This document shows, in pieces, positions 10,204 to 19,710 of a stretch of DNA of 64,000 nt. The DNA is from Cylindrotheca closterium (lineage: Eukaryota > Bacillariophyta > Bacillariophyceae > Bacillariales > Bacillariaceae). The notes below the pieces were generated by a model. The model did no database searches and was not told where the DNA came from. It worked only from the letters and a program-made list of their open reading frames with translations. Position numbers and translations under genes: made by a program. The stretch spans positions 371,805 to 435,804 of the forward strand of contig CAKOGP040001770.1 in NCBI GenBank assembly GCA_933822405.4. Reading direction: 5' to 3'. Position 1 is the first letter of the stretch; each line of letters opens with the position of its first letter.

Positions 10204-10896
10204 CTATATTATAGTAGAAATTTCGTCTGACAATAGATGAAATTGCTTTCCATCAAAGAAAACAGGGTCTTCAAGGTCGAGGGGAGTGTCGTCAAAATTC
10301 AAAAGAAAGCTTATATCATCATCAATCGCTGCAGGCGGTGGTGCAAGGTATGTTGAGAGATCTTCGGTATCTGGCAGCATAGAAGTCTGTTGACAATATG
10401 GCGTGATGTCATTGTTGATTGTGATTAAATTCGTAGGTATCGGTTGCATGTCCTCGACTGCCTGCGTCGATGACGAGATGTTTGAAGATGATTTTTTCCT
10501 TGGCTTGTCTTGACCGACAATTCGGATAATTTTCGTACACATTTCTTTGTTGCCTCGAATCAAGTATCGATGACGGTACGTGTAGGCACCTTCCAACCCG
10601 CCGTTGTTCATTATGCGAGTAAAGTTATAAAAGTTTAGCTGTCTTTGAAAGGACTTGAATTTGCTTTGATTGAAGTAGATAGGAAGCACATCTGTCATGA
10701 ATCGATCGATGTCGTGGACGCGAAAGGAAAGGCCATCGGGAGCCCAGCTGACGACATCTTCCCATTGTTTTTGTCGAGCTTCTTGGAGCATTGAGTATAG
10801 CTTCATCGGGAAAGGATTGGCCATCTTTCGAGGACGTGATGCTTTTCGCTTCTTGCTGATCGTGGAGAGATCGAGGTTCTTAAAAAAGGCTGACAT
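10204..10896 (-). CDS. Heat-shock-factor-type DNA-binding protein (copy 1)
   Basis: Single exon, 230 residues from the ATG at 10896. The frame is open upstream to 11112, but MSAFFKNLDLS aligns with MSLFVSKLDFS of the divergent paralogue at 11829, which fixes this start. The HSF domain covers about residues 25-125. It has the core NPFPMKLYSML, DVVSWAPDGLSFRVHD, a recognition-helix region YFNQSKFKSFQRQLNFYNF and a trailing YRHRYLIRGNKEMC. A basic patch (KPRKKSSS) follows, then an acidic tail (FLLNFDDTPLDLEDP) that could be an activation region. No clear heptad-repeat oligomerisation domain is seen. A nuclear transcription factor is expected. Confidence 0.85.
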   Translation of the reverse strand: MSAFFKNLDLSTISKKRKASRPRKMANPFPMKLYSMLQEARQKQWEDVVSWAPDGLSFRVHDIDRFMTDVLPIYFNQSKFKSFQRQLNFYNFTRIMNNGGLEGAYTYRHRYLIRGNKEMCTKIIRIVGQDKPRKKSSSNISSSTQAVEDMQPIPTNLITINNDITPYCQQTSMLPDTEDLSTYLAPPPAAIDDDISFLLNFDDTPLDLEDPVFFDGKQFHLLSDEISTII

Positions 10897-11828
10897 GAAG
10901 ACTTGTCGTTTGCAGGTGTAATTTGTGAGGAATCGCTCATCAAATGATTTGTTGTTGACCATTGCTGATTTGGCAAGATCGATTATCTTCCTGGGCAGTT
11001 TCAAGTTTCGAAGGGATCTTGATGCGCGACCACATTTTTGTTCTGTACGAAAGACACCACCATTCTTTTCTAATAATATAAAAAAGGAAACGTCCAATAA
11101 TATGTTTCTCAAATAACGTCGAAACGTGTACAGTGGAGGCGTTTCGGACCTCTGGTTGACAATCGACAGACCAAGAACGCACGTGTATGCGTGTATCTAC
11201 TATCCTTGCTACAGTTGCACCTATCGGTAGATCGGAATGGGACCAGAACAGAAGCGCCAGTACCGGTAGTAGTGACGATGGCACTTTACCTACATCGTAT
11301 CAGATACTCACGACTCAGTTGCTGTCACCTCTTTTCGAAGCTCACATTGTCGGAGGCAAGAAAGAAACGTGCAGCAGGTCTTCTGTTTCTACCAAAGGTC
11401 CATTTGTTTAGTTGAAGAATTGGGTAGACGTTTCATACAGTAGAGGAGCGCGTGAAAGTGATTGATTGATTCCCAGGACCGCGTGGAACATGCGTCGCAT
11501 TTTATTATAAAAAGGGGTACTTTTACATGCGTTCCTGTTTTTAGGGTGAGTTGGTCCAGAATGCACAAACATTTCTCCGTTACACCTATCTCTAATTAGA
11601 GAACCCTCGAATTGACAACACGACAATGGGCAATTTCCAGTCGTATCGTCGCGAAGAATAGTCAGTATCATTCTTCGATAGATGAATCGTCTCCATTGAG
11701 AAACAAGAACCATTCCTCACTAGAATTCGGTCAATCTTGAGAAACAACAATCCATCTGCTCACAATATCCTTCATCCCACAAAAACAAAATCGAACCCAC
11801 AAATCAACAACATAGCACATTATAGGTC
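10897..11828. other. Shared upstream region of the divergent HSF pair
   Basis: About 930 bp between the two HSF starts. It contains one TACCGGTA palindrome (11261-11268). The first 216 bp continue the open frame of copy 1 but show no conserved protein. I see no further gene. Confidence 0.4.
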
Positions 11829-12566
11829 ATGTCCCTTTTCGTATCAAAGCTTGATTTCTCAAAGCCCTACCCAAAGCCAAAGAGAAGAACTGGTGGCTGC
11901 AAGCCGTTAAACCCTTTCCCAGTCAAGCTCTACAAGATGATTATGCACTTGGCCGAAAGGGGGCAGGATGACATTGTCAGCTGGGGACCTGGAGGCGCTT
12001 CCTTCCTTGTCCATGACACTGAACGTCTCGTGTCCGAAGCCTTGCCTACTTATTTCAACCAAACAAAGTATAAGTCGTTCCAAAGACAACTGAATTTTTA
12101 TGGCTTTGAACGCATCTTGGAGGGCCCTCTCGAAGGATCCTACTGGCACCCCATGTTCCGCAGAGGACAAGAGCAAATGTGCCGCAATATTGATCGTAAA
12201 GATCAGAAGCAAACGAAATGCAAGTCTTCCGTTCCCCGAATGATACTAGGTCTCCAAGATATCATCATTCCCAGACACACTTCTGAAGTAGCACAAGATG
12301 CTGAGTTAATGAAGGCCCCCGAACCACAACAACATAAATGCAGCCGAATATCGTTCGAGAACCTTTCCGACATGAATATGGAACGCATTGAATTGGAACC
12401 TGCTTCACTCATGCTTCAAAAGAGCATGTTCACATTGGAGCCCAAGCCCTTTCCGCCACACGAAAGCATCCTCGCCAACGGACAACATTTTTACAACTTT
12501 GGCAAGTCCTTTTTCGTTGTTGAAAACGACTTGGGCGAACTACTTTCAAAGCACGCTACTATTTAA
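11829..12566 (+). CDS. Heat-shock-factor-type DNA-binding protein (copy 2)
   Basis: Single exon, 245 residues. The HSF domain at about residues 28-125 reads NPFPVKLYKMI, DIVSWGPGGASFLVHD, YFNQTKYKSFQRQLNFYGF and WHPMFRRGQEQMC. It shares start, length and layout with the copy on the opposite strand at 10204-10896, so the two are likely an inverted tandem duplication, though the C-terminal tails have diverged. The tail here has no obvious acidic activation block. As with copy 1, a nuclear DNA-binding role is expected from the family; the target genes cannot be inferred. Confidence 0.87.
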   Translation: MSLFVSKLDFSKPYPKPKRRTGGCKPLNPFPVKLYKMIMHLAERGQDDIVSWGPGGASFLVHDTERLVSEALPTYFNQTKYKSFQRQLNFYGFERILEGPLEGSYWHPMFRRGQEQMCRNIDRKDQKQTKCKSSVPRMILGLQDIIIPRHTSEVAQDAELMKAPEPQQHKCSRISFENLSDMNMERIELEPASLMLQKSMFTLEPKPFPPHESILANGQHFYNFGKSFFVVENDLGELLSKHATI

Positions 12567-12724
12567 AGTTGGGCGACTGCCTTGATGGCTCATCACCATA
12601 ATAGAAAAATAGAACGCTTCCATTCATTCCATTCATAGGTGTCCAATTATCTGCTATTATTCGTTATAATACACTGTTACAACGGAGGCAAATTATCAAA
12701 TGCAAGATCATTGTCACCTTCATT

Positions 12725-13867
12725 TCATACCTCATGGTATACAGGAACGTCATCTTGTTCCTGCTTCGCCCCATCCTTGCGCTGATCAGCTGCCAGCAAT
12801 AAGGATGCCATGTTGTCTTGGCTCTCGGTCGCAGCCGCAGCGGCCACAGCAGCCGCAGAAGCCACCGCATCCACCAAGGATGGATCGGCAACAGTCTCTT
12901 GTGCCACAGCAGCCGCAATGACCGAATCCCAGGATTGCTTCCACTGGCTCAGCAAGTAAATCGACTTGGACAGCGAGTTAAAAGCCTTGTCATACAACGC
13001 TGGGATGTCTTCGCTATTGGTGGCATCCGCTGCAGCATCCACAGCCGCATTGGTGGCGGCCTCTTCTGGAGTCATGGCGCTGACCACAGCCGCAGCCCGA
13101 GCAGCAATGTCAGCGACACTCTCGTCGGAACCCCCGTCCGACCCGTTAGGTGCCGATGTAGTGGTAGTATTACTCGAGACGGCATTCACTAAACGATCCG
13201 TATCTCGTACAGCCTTGAGTACATTGGCGGTCATATCAATTCCAATATCATGAAACGAATAGCCATCTCGAATGGACTTGGCCCCGTCAATCGGTGGTCC
13301 ATTCAATATAATGGCATCGGATTGAAGATTGACCGTCTGACCATTGAGTTTGACCTTCTTTTGGCCGGGTCCAACGGCGTACAAGACACTGGAAGGTCCA
13401 ATGTCCGACGCACGCTTGCGTTGGGTCCGTCTCTTTTCATTGAGATTGCGCTGACAGGTAAAGCACAATCCCGAGCGCATGTAGAGAGAGGATGGTTCGT
13501 TGGGATCACTATCATAGAGCAACACAGGAACACCCACTTTGGGACATTCTGGATGGTGGCACTTTTGCTTGCCGGCGCCATTGGGGCAGGAAATGTTGGG
13601 AGACACACTGGAAGCTGCGAGATCGGCTTCGTTGGGGACAATGGAATAATCAATCAAGATGAATCGCTTCTTCTTGAGACGGACCATGACTTGTCCATCA
13701 TGAACGCCTTCTACACCTGGGCGACGGTGATAAATGTTGCCATTGGCTCTGCCCAGTCGTAATTCGAGATCGTCGGAAAACTCTTCCATGGGAAGAATCA
13801 CTTGGACTTCATTTGGATCACCATGATGCTCTCCCATATCTTCATCGACTGCCACTGCGTCTGCCAT
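12725..13867 (-). CDS. Uncharacterised protein with Cys/His cluster and Ala-rich C-terminus
   Basis: Single exon, 380 residues, not recognised as a named family. Residues 1-75 are acidic and mixed, with a MVRLKKKRFILIDYS strand. Residues about 93-150 hold a probable zinc site: CPNG, KCHHPECP, then LCFTCQRNLNEKRR followed by a basic TQRKR. The paired Cys/His groups separated by about 35 residues suggest one treble-clef or cross-brace zinc unit with an attached basic tail, which could bind nucleic acid. The last 150 residues are Ala-rich helical sequence (AARAAAVVSAM; VASAAAVAAAAA) around a KAFNSLSKSIYLLSQWKQSW segment. No signal peptide or membrane helix. It converges on HSF copy 2 with 158 bp between stops. 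Confidence 0.7.
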   Translation of the reverse strand: MADAVAVDEDMGEHHGDPNEVQVILPMEEFSDDLELRLGRANGNIYHRRPGVEGVHDGQVMVRLKKKRFILIDYSIVPNEADLAASSVSPNISCPNGAGKQKCHHPECPKVGVPVLLYDSDPNEPSSLYMRSGLCFTCQRNLNEKRRTQRKRASDIGPSSVLYAVGPGQKKVKLNGQTVNLQSDAIILNGPPIDGAKSIRDGYSFHDIGIDMTANVLKAVRDTDRLVNAVSSNTTTTSAPNGSDGGSDESVADIAARAAAVVSAMTPEEAATNAAVDAAADATNSEDIPALYDKAFNSLSKSIYLLSQWKQSWDSVIAAAVAQETVADPSLVDAVASAAAVAAAAATESQDNMASLLLAADQRKDGAKQEQDDVPVYHEV

Positions 13868-14522
13868 CTAAGAACAAGCAATTGAGTTAGATATGAACGA
13901 ATGCAATGGAGAAGAGATGGCTTGGATTGTGGAAGTGATGCCATCAGCCATCAGGATGATCAGAATGAAATTTCAAAAAAATTGGCACGTGGAAATCAAC
14001 GCAGATTCCCTACTACCAGAGTATTATTGGGATTGAGTTCGGGTACGAACAACATGGTTTCCTTCAAGCATCTCGCTTCATTTCCAACACTCTCCATCTA
14101 TCCAACAATAGGAACTCACATTTCCAAACTTTCGAGGTATCTTCCAAAGTGACTCAAATGCGCAGGTTGTTGTGCGGTAATGGTTTGTTGCGCAGTTGTT
14201 GTGCGGTTTGCTTGGAGACTGTATTTTATTTTGCATTCGAAATGAACAATCGCACATGCGGCAGCGCGGACGGAGCGAGTGGTCCGCAAGATCGCGCCCG
14301 AAAAGTGAGCATTGGAAATTCGTTTGGAGGACTTGCAAAGTCTTTCAAATGTTACTGACCTGCCTGTGACGGGGGCATGGACGGACGACGAGCCAGCGAG
14401 CGAGCGAGGAAATCATCTCCATTGATTGACTATGCCGACTACTCCAAGCTGCGTATTCAATATTCTACAACAACACCACGAGAAGCCACCCCAACTTGAC
14501 ATTGCCCTGCTGAACCATCATC
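13868..14522. other. Divergent intergenic region upstream of capping protein beta
   Basis: About 655 bp between two head-to-head starts. It holds a short imperfect direct repeat containing GTTGTTGTGCGGT near 14166 and 14195 and a CGAG-rich stretch near 14390-14405. No gene is supported. Confidence 0.35.
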
Positions 14523-15760
14523 ATGGACTCTGCTAGCGCCATTTTGAAAAAGACAAATCCAGCAGAACTGGCACAGGTAATTAGAACTGTTTTTTCTTTT
14601 CATTTTGAGTCTCTGGTTGCAATAACATTGTGAATCCGTCCACGCCGACCAACACTTCGTTTGCCATTCATTTTGTTGCACTTTCATAGAACGTGGCTGC
14701 CATTGAATCCTTGATTGGTAATGACAAGGCCACCCTTCAAGCATTCCGTCACAAGAACATTCTTCCCTTTGATCCCTTTACGACCGTTCCTCCTCCGGAA
14801 AAGGGCGAAAAGGTGGAGAAACCCTTTTTGAATTGTTCGTACAATCGTGCGGAAAAGGGAGGCTACCGGAGTCCGTGGACGGGTCGGTATTATTTGATCA
14901 ACAAGACCGCCAGTGAAATCGACATTAGTATTTACGAAAAGCCAGTGCCACAACAAGAAGAAGACCTCCGTCATTTGGAGAACATTGCCAATGAAGTTTG
15001 GGAAGCCTATACTCATTTGTATTATGGCCACGGAGGCATAGGCAGTGTCTATATGAAACCGCTTGACAAGGGTGGTTTTGAAGGACTCTTTGGTGTTCAC
15101 AAACGAACGGAAGAAAACGGAGCTTGGGACAGTGTGCATTTGGTCAAGGTGGACGAACCAGACATGTTGGAAGGAACCTGTACCTACAGGGTGGAATCGG
15201 CCGTGGTCATGTCCTTATCTCCAGCGAATGACCAAGCCACGATTAGTTCTTCCCTCACCAAAGATACAGTCAAGACTTGTAATATTCGTCACAATCACAT
15301 GAACGGAAGTCATTTGGAAAATATTGGCACCATTTTGGAAGATGTGGAAATTGACTTTCGATCTCGGATGGAACGGGTGGACATTCCCAAGACTATGGAT
15401 GTTGTGGAGTCAATTTATAGAAAACAAATGGTAGGATCTGCCGTCCACTTGATCAAGGAACGAACTTCCATGACTTCTATTAGCAATGCGGGTGCCGGTA
15501 TGATTAGTGAAATTGCCAATATGGCCAATAAGAAACGGAGTTCGGCAGTCATGGCGGCCATGAAAAGGAATGAAAAGCTTCGGGAGAATAATGAAAAGGT
15601 GGCGGTGGACAAGGATACCAGAGGTGATATCTTGAACGACTTTAAAAACAACCTCAAAGTTGCGGCACCCGTACCTACGCCGGTGCAAGTTGGAGGCACA
15701 CCGACACCGGAATTCCTCAATTTTCGTGACAAACTGAAAAAGAGGGAAAGCAAACAATGA
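14523..15760 (+). CDS. CAPZB: F-actin capping protein subunit beta, with long C-terminal extension
   Basis: Two exons, 14523-14576 and 14690-15760, 374 residues. The first encodes MDSASAILKKTNPAELAQ. The intron (GTAATT...CATAG, 113 nt) contains an in-frame stop. Family landmarks are NCSYNRAEKGGYRSPWTGRY, WEAYTHLYYGHGGIGSVY, GFEGLFGVHK, WDSVHLVKV, a SSSLTKDTV strand and HLENIGTILEDVEIDFRSRM. Capping protein is an alpha/beta heterodimer that blocks actin barbed ends. Animal beta subunits are about 275 residues; here roughly 95 extra residues follow the normal tentacle region. They are Lys-rich, with an Ala/Met-rich helix and a TPTPEFLNFRDKLKKRESKQ end. The usual start of the family is also replaced by a divergent N-terminus. 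Confidence 0.85.
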
Positions 15761-16096
15761 AGCAGGTTGTAGCTGTTGTCATGATTATTATCAGTATTAG
15801 GTGCTTTGCAAAGGCAATTATTGCACCTAGTGTAGTGCTGCTGTTATTATTTTATCGAGAGAAATAATTGTAACTTGGAACCAATGGCAACACTATAAAA
15901 CTACTGTATGTTCAATGTCCGTCATTCGATCTTGCTTGTATTAATATATATTACAAAAATATAATAGTCCTAGCAAGAAAATGAAACCGAGTATGAATAT
16001 TAATAAGTAACCTTTAACTTTAAAAACTTACAATACATGAAACAAGCATGATATATGTGACAACATGAATGGCCTTTTGATCCACTATTGAATGGT
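15761..16096. other. Convergent 3' regions
   Basis: About 335 bp of A/T-rich sequence between the stops of capping protein beta (+) and the COPI-associated protein (-). I see only short A/T runs suited to 3' untranslated regions. Confidence 0.4.
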
Positions 16097-17125
16097 CTAA
16101 ACAGTTTCCCGGGCCCGTGCATCCGTCTGTGTCACGATCCACCACCTCTTGAAATCTTCAAAGGATATGAGTCCACTTCCATCCTTATCAATTTGCTTAA
16201 ATGCCTTGAAGGTGTACACATCATCAAATTCCAATCCCAAATCCCATAGCAACTCGGCAAATCCATTGACATCAATTTGGCCATCCTTATCGCCATCATT
16301 GGCATCAAATCTTCCCCACAAGTACGCTTCGTCCGTGAGCGACGACTTCATGCGATCCAAATTGTAAGAAGCCCTCGCACCCGCCGCAATCGCAATCAAA
16401 CCCAAGCCGCACAGCGCCGGTCCCGTGTAAATCACATACTCAAAATCAATGGTCAAGTTCATGGTGCCCGCAAAAATATACAGCAAGCCACGGCCCCAGA
16501 CCAATCGCAAAATATTCAAGTACCGCGTCACCACCCCCCGCACCCGGGCTCTAGCATTGAGCGGCGATCGATTGAACATGAGCACGCGGCCTTCCAAAAA
16601 CAAAATCAGGGTGCAGAGGACGACCGTGTGAAAGGCTCCAATCAAATTGGGAACATTCCAATAGGCCGGCATGGACACGATGGGCCAAAGAGTCGTGACA
16701 ATGCAGGCAATGCTCAGCAAGATGGCGGGGATCCGAATGATGGTGGGACCTTCTTCCGCGGCGAATTTCCATCGCATCAAGTGGCCATTGGCAAAGCCAT
16801 TCAAGGTCAAATATTGGCCATTGCGGGTAATGGAAAAGTTGGATTCAGATTCTCCCGATTGGACGGTAGCCCCGTCATTGCCGCCGCCTTGTTCGTTCAT
16901 CAAACTGTATTCGTCTGGTTGATTAACAGCCATGGATTCATGGGTAGATGATGGTGGTTGCGTTTGTTGAACCGTTCGTCGAGGAGAGGAATGCCGGGCT
17001 GGAGAAGATGACATTTCATAATTGCCGCCTTGTGATCTGGAAGGAGATGATGACGCGTTGGGGGCATTGTATTGGCCCGTCGACTGGGATGCCGAGTCGC
17101 CTTGTTTCTTTTTGAAGAATCCCAT
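16097..17125 (-). CDS. COPI-associated-type membrane protein with two EF-hands
   Basis: Single exon, 342 residues. Residues 1-95 are Ser/Gln/Pro-rich and disordered. Four hydrophobic segments follow between about residues 130 and 255 (IIRIPAILLSIACIVTTLW; LIGAFHTVVLCTLILFLEG; LVWGRGLLYIFAGTM; YTGPALCGLGLIAIAAGA), the layout of the COPI-associated family (PF08507). The C-terminus carries two EF-hands: DANDGDKDGQIDVNGFAELL and DKDGSGLISFEDFKRW. Both have acidic residues at the calcium-ligand positions, although the first loop has an insertion-like DANDGD start. A Golgi or endomembrane protein whose cytosolic tail senses calcium is the likely role. The four-TM plus EF-hand arrangement is known in protists and algae. 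Confidence 0.75.
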   Translation of the reverse strand: MGFFKKKQGDSASQSTGQYNAPNASSSPSRSQGGNYEMSSSPARHSSPRRTVQQTQPPSSTHESMAVNQPDEYSLMNEQGGGNDGATVQSGESESNFSITRNGQYLTLNGFANGHLMRWKFAAEEGPTIIRIPAILLSIACIVTTLWPIVSMPAYWNVPNLIGAFHTVVLCTLILFLEGRVLMFNRSPLNARARVRGVVTRYLNILRLVWGRGLLYIFAGTMNLTIDFEYVIYTGPALCGLGLIAIAAGARASYNLDRMKSSLTDEAYLWGRFDANDGDKDGQIDVNGFAELLWDLGLEFDDVYTFKAFKQIDKDGSGLISFEDFKRWWIVTQTDARARETV

Positions 17126-17485
17126 CTCGTGTTATATATATATATTGCCAGAGAAGAAGTTGAGGTGCAATGCCCTTCTTCACATCTACCGGCAAAGGTC
17201 AAACTTATTTTTCGCTTGGTTGAAGAGGAGAGGCAATCTTGGGGGGAGAGAAAAAATTGATCCGTTGGATCCCGCCGGCATTTTATTGGAGCGCTTTTGC
17301 AATGACATCATTGGCGGACGGAAACCCTATCTGGCCCTCCAAGAAGGAGATCAGAATGACAATGACATGCTCGCGCTTTCGGTGCAATAGAGAATAAGAG
17401 AGAAGGAGACCTTGGCAAATCTTTTTTATTGTGATACTCGTAGAGATAAATCCGTGACACACCTGTCAACATACCTACCGTAATA
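17126..17485. other. Divergent intergenic region
   Basis: About 360 bp between two head-to-head genes. A short TA run (tatatatata near 17137) lies just upstream of the minus-strand start. No gene is supported. Confidence 0.35.
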
Positions 17486-18160
17486 ATGAGGCGGTCAATA
17501 TGCTCTTCTCTTTCCATGTGTTATTTCTGGATCATCGTCACCAATAATGGTGCATCTCATGCTTGGATCAGTACAAGTACAAGTACACCTACACGTACAT
17601 GTACATCCACTAGCAGTAGTAGAACAAGGATATCTTTTGCAATTCCTCCTCGACCAACCACCACCACCACACCCTCCACTTCCAGCACGCAACGATCATT
17701 ATTCGATGATTCATCATTCTCCATTTCGGAAATTTTGGATAGTGATGCACTTGAATTTACTACTTTGAACAGTACTCCATTCTTGGTAGCATTGGTAGCC
17801 ATATGCATTGGTGTCGCTGCCCAGACCTTTATCAATCAAATGCTCGAGGGTGATCAAGGGTTAGGAGCCTTTTTGAAGGATGGAGCGGGGTACAACAAGT
17901 CGGGATTTCGACAACCGCCAAAGCAAGGAGATTATGAAAAGAAGGACCCGTTGCCCTGGTTGCAATTGCCCAAATTGGATTTTGTCGAAGTGGCAGGACA
18001 GCAAGATGATAGTCTGGCATTTGCCAAATTGGAAGAATTGCGAGTGCAAATGAATGAACAGTTGGATTTGGGGAATATGGAACAAGCTTCGAGATTAAAA
18101 GAACAATTGGAAGAAGTCATGGAAGCGGCAGGCATAGAATATACAGCGGAAATGGAATAG
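17486..18160 (+). CDS. Probable plastid protein with one TM helix and a UVR motif
   Basis: Single exon, 224 residues. The N-terminus MRRSICSSLSMCYFWIIVTNNGASHAW resembles a signal peptide. It is followed by a Thr/Ser/Arg-rich, acid-poor stretch (residues 30-68) of the kind found in diatom plastid transit peptides, although the cleavage motif is not a clear ASAF. One hydrophobic helix at about residues 98-113 (LVALVAICIGVAAQTF) is followed by a soluble tail. Residues about 183-215 (KLEELRVQMNEQLDLGNME then ASRLKEQLEEVM) match the UVR/UvrB-type helical hairpin motif (PF02151), which in plastid proteins serves as a protein-interaction element. No enzymatic domain is seen. Confidence 0.65.
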   Translation: MRRSICSSLSMCYFWIIVTNNGASHAWISTSTSTPTRTCTSTSSSRTRISFAIPPRPTTTTTPSTSSTQRSLFDDSSFSISEILDSDALEFTTLNSTPFLVALVAICIGVAAQTFINQMLEGDQGLGAFLKDGAGYNKSGFRQPPKQGDYEKKDPLPWLQLPKLDFVEVAGQQDDSLAFAKLEELRVQMNEQLDLGNMEQASRLKEQLEEVMEAAGIEYTAEME

Positions 18161-18704
18161 AGTATGAATATAGAGGATATTACAATAGAATGAATGTTCC
18201 GAACTGTCAAGCACTTATTGTCTTATGTCCGTCTTTATCAAAGTCATCTCATACTCATGGCTTGGCTTGGATCAGCGGTGCAGATTAGAAAGCGATTGTA
18301 TAATCCCTACCCCCTTGAACATATTAGAAGCATTGAAGCACTACTGTACAGACTCCTTCATTCAAGCAATGGCGCGATAGATTGTGACACTGCTCCGGGC
18401 TACAGACCAGTTGTAATGGATGATTGGTTCATTCATTCATTCATTCAGGTATTGGAATATCTCACGGTGTCGTATCGCAGCAATCCTCCTACTTCATCGC
18501 TACAAGTAAACCAGGCCATTGATTCCTCTTTGTATAATAATAGAGTCGGAATCCAGTCAGTACAACCCCAACATTGACCAGGAACACCATCTTCCCAAAC
18601 TAAGCGTGGTCGAAGCGGCTTGTGGTCGCATACCTGAGAAATGCAATATTATCCTCCTTAGCATTCATTACCTCACTCATTCCTGACAATGATGATTCAT
18701 TCCA
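18161..18704. other. Intergenic region with possible small last exon of the downstream gene
   Basis: The only plausible coding piece is 18633-18600 on the minus strand, a 34-nt exon that could follow the GTAATG donor at 18708 (acceptor TTTCTCAG) and end the glucosidase-II-beta-like protein with YATTSRFDHA. A plus-strand frame at 18194-18577 has no recognisable content. A short run of ATTC units occurs near 18430. Confidence 0.35.
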
Positions 18705-19406
18705 TTACGTCTCATCACTCCCATCCGGACAATCCTTGACACCATCATGGACCCTCGAAGCGTATATCCGTTTGGAAGGATCGGACTTGCACGCAAACAT
18801 CTCCTGTTGAATGACCAAATGGGAACACGCCGAGGTTGCTGGTTCATCACTTCCATCGGCGCAGTCGCAATAATCATCATTTTCAAATCCTGTAACACCA
18901 TTGGGACAGACTACTTGACGGGAGGATCCATGTTTGCCACGAATTCCAGTGGCCTTGTTTTTGCGGTTCTGTTCGAGTTTGTGATAAAGATATTGCATTT
19001 CGTGTTGGACTTGGTGGTGAAAGTCGACTTTCAAAAACGAAGAAAGGAAAAAAAAAGACAGGAATGAATAAATGAATAAGTGAATGAATGAATGGTTAGC
19101 TAACAAAAGGTGCTATGATGGAACAATTCATTGACAATCAACAATCAACAACCACAACGTACCTTGTGTCCAGGAAAATGGAAGCAGCATCAACGACAAA
19201 GACCCAGATACAATAGTCGCACACATTCCTTTTAGAAATAATGTACACCACACTTTGAGTCGAGTTCGTTTTCGCAGTCGCTTTCGGCTCTTTTCTGCAA
19301 TCCCACTGGTTGTGGGAAGACTACTCGAGGACGGGGCACTGTGGAGTGGAAGCAGCACGCCTCCACTAGGAACATTTCGTCGCAAACGCAATTGCGAAGC
19401 ATCCAT
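18705..19406 (-). CDS. Membrane-anchored protein with glucosidase II beta-type LDLa repeats
   Basis: Two exons, 19406-19163 and 19027 to 18705, 188 residues if it stops at the TAA at 18705, or 198 residues if the GTAATG at 18708 is a donor to a small exon at 18633-18600. The intron is 135 nt, GTACGT...GAAAG, phase 1. A type II anchor lies at about residues 52-79 after a basic KSRKRLRKRTRLK stretch. The lumenal part has two Cys-rich calcium-binding units like the N-terminus of glucosidase II beta (PRKCSH): FENDDYCDCADGSDEP and VHDGVKDCPDGSDE. The rest of glucosidase II beta, including the MRH domain, is absent. This is therefore a short lectin-less relative, probably in the ER. Confidence 0.65.
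19028..19162 (-). other. Intron of the glucosidase-II-beta-like gene
   Basis: 135 nt, donor GTACGT, acceptor TTTTTGAAAG after a long T-rich tract. It joins FSWTQ to VDFHHQVQHEM in phase 1. Confidence 0.7.
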
Positions 19407-19710
19407 GATTATGTGCTATATTTGCTTTCTTTCTATATAGTAGTGGAGCAGCAGGCTCTAATGTCCGTCTAATGAGGTGCTATTGCCATGTGTTCAGGAG
19501 AGTACTCACATATATTATGGCAACAGTCCGATATGACCAAATATTTTGGTCGGTTGTAGTCGGAGAAGTCCTTTGGATCGGTATTGTACTGTAGGTAGTT
19601 GAGACACAACTGTGTACTGCTCCCTGAGGTAGTATATCCCATCTTTGCTTGCAATACACTAGGTTTTATATCATAGAAATATGCTAATATTGATAATATA
19701 TTAATGAGTG

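Noticed and set aside
18194..18577. 127-codon plus-strand frame
   Set aside because: No family features, low-quality composition, and it covers intergenic sequence with ATTC repeats.
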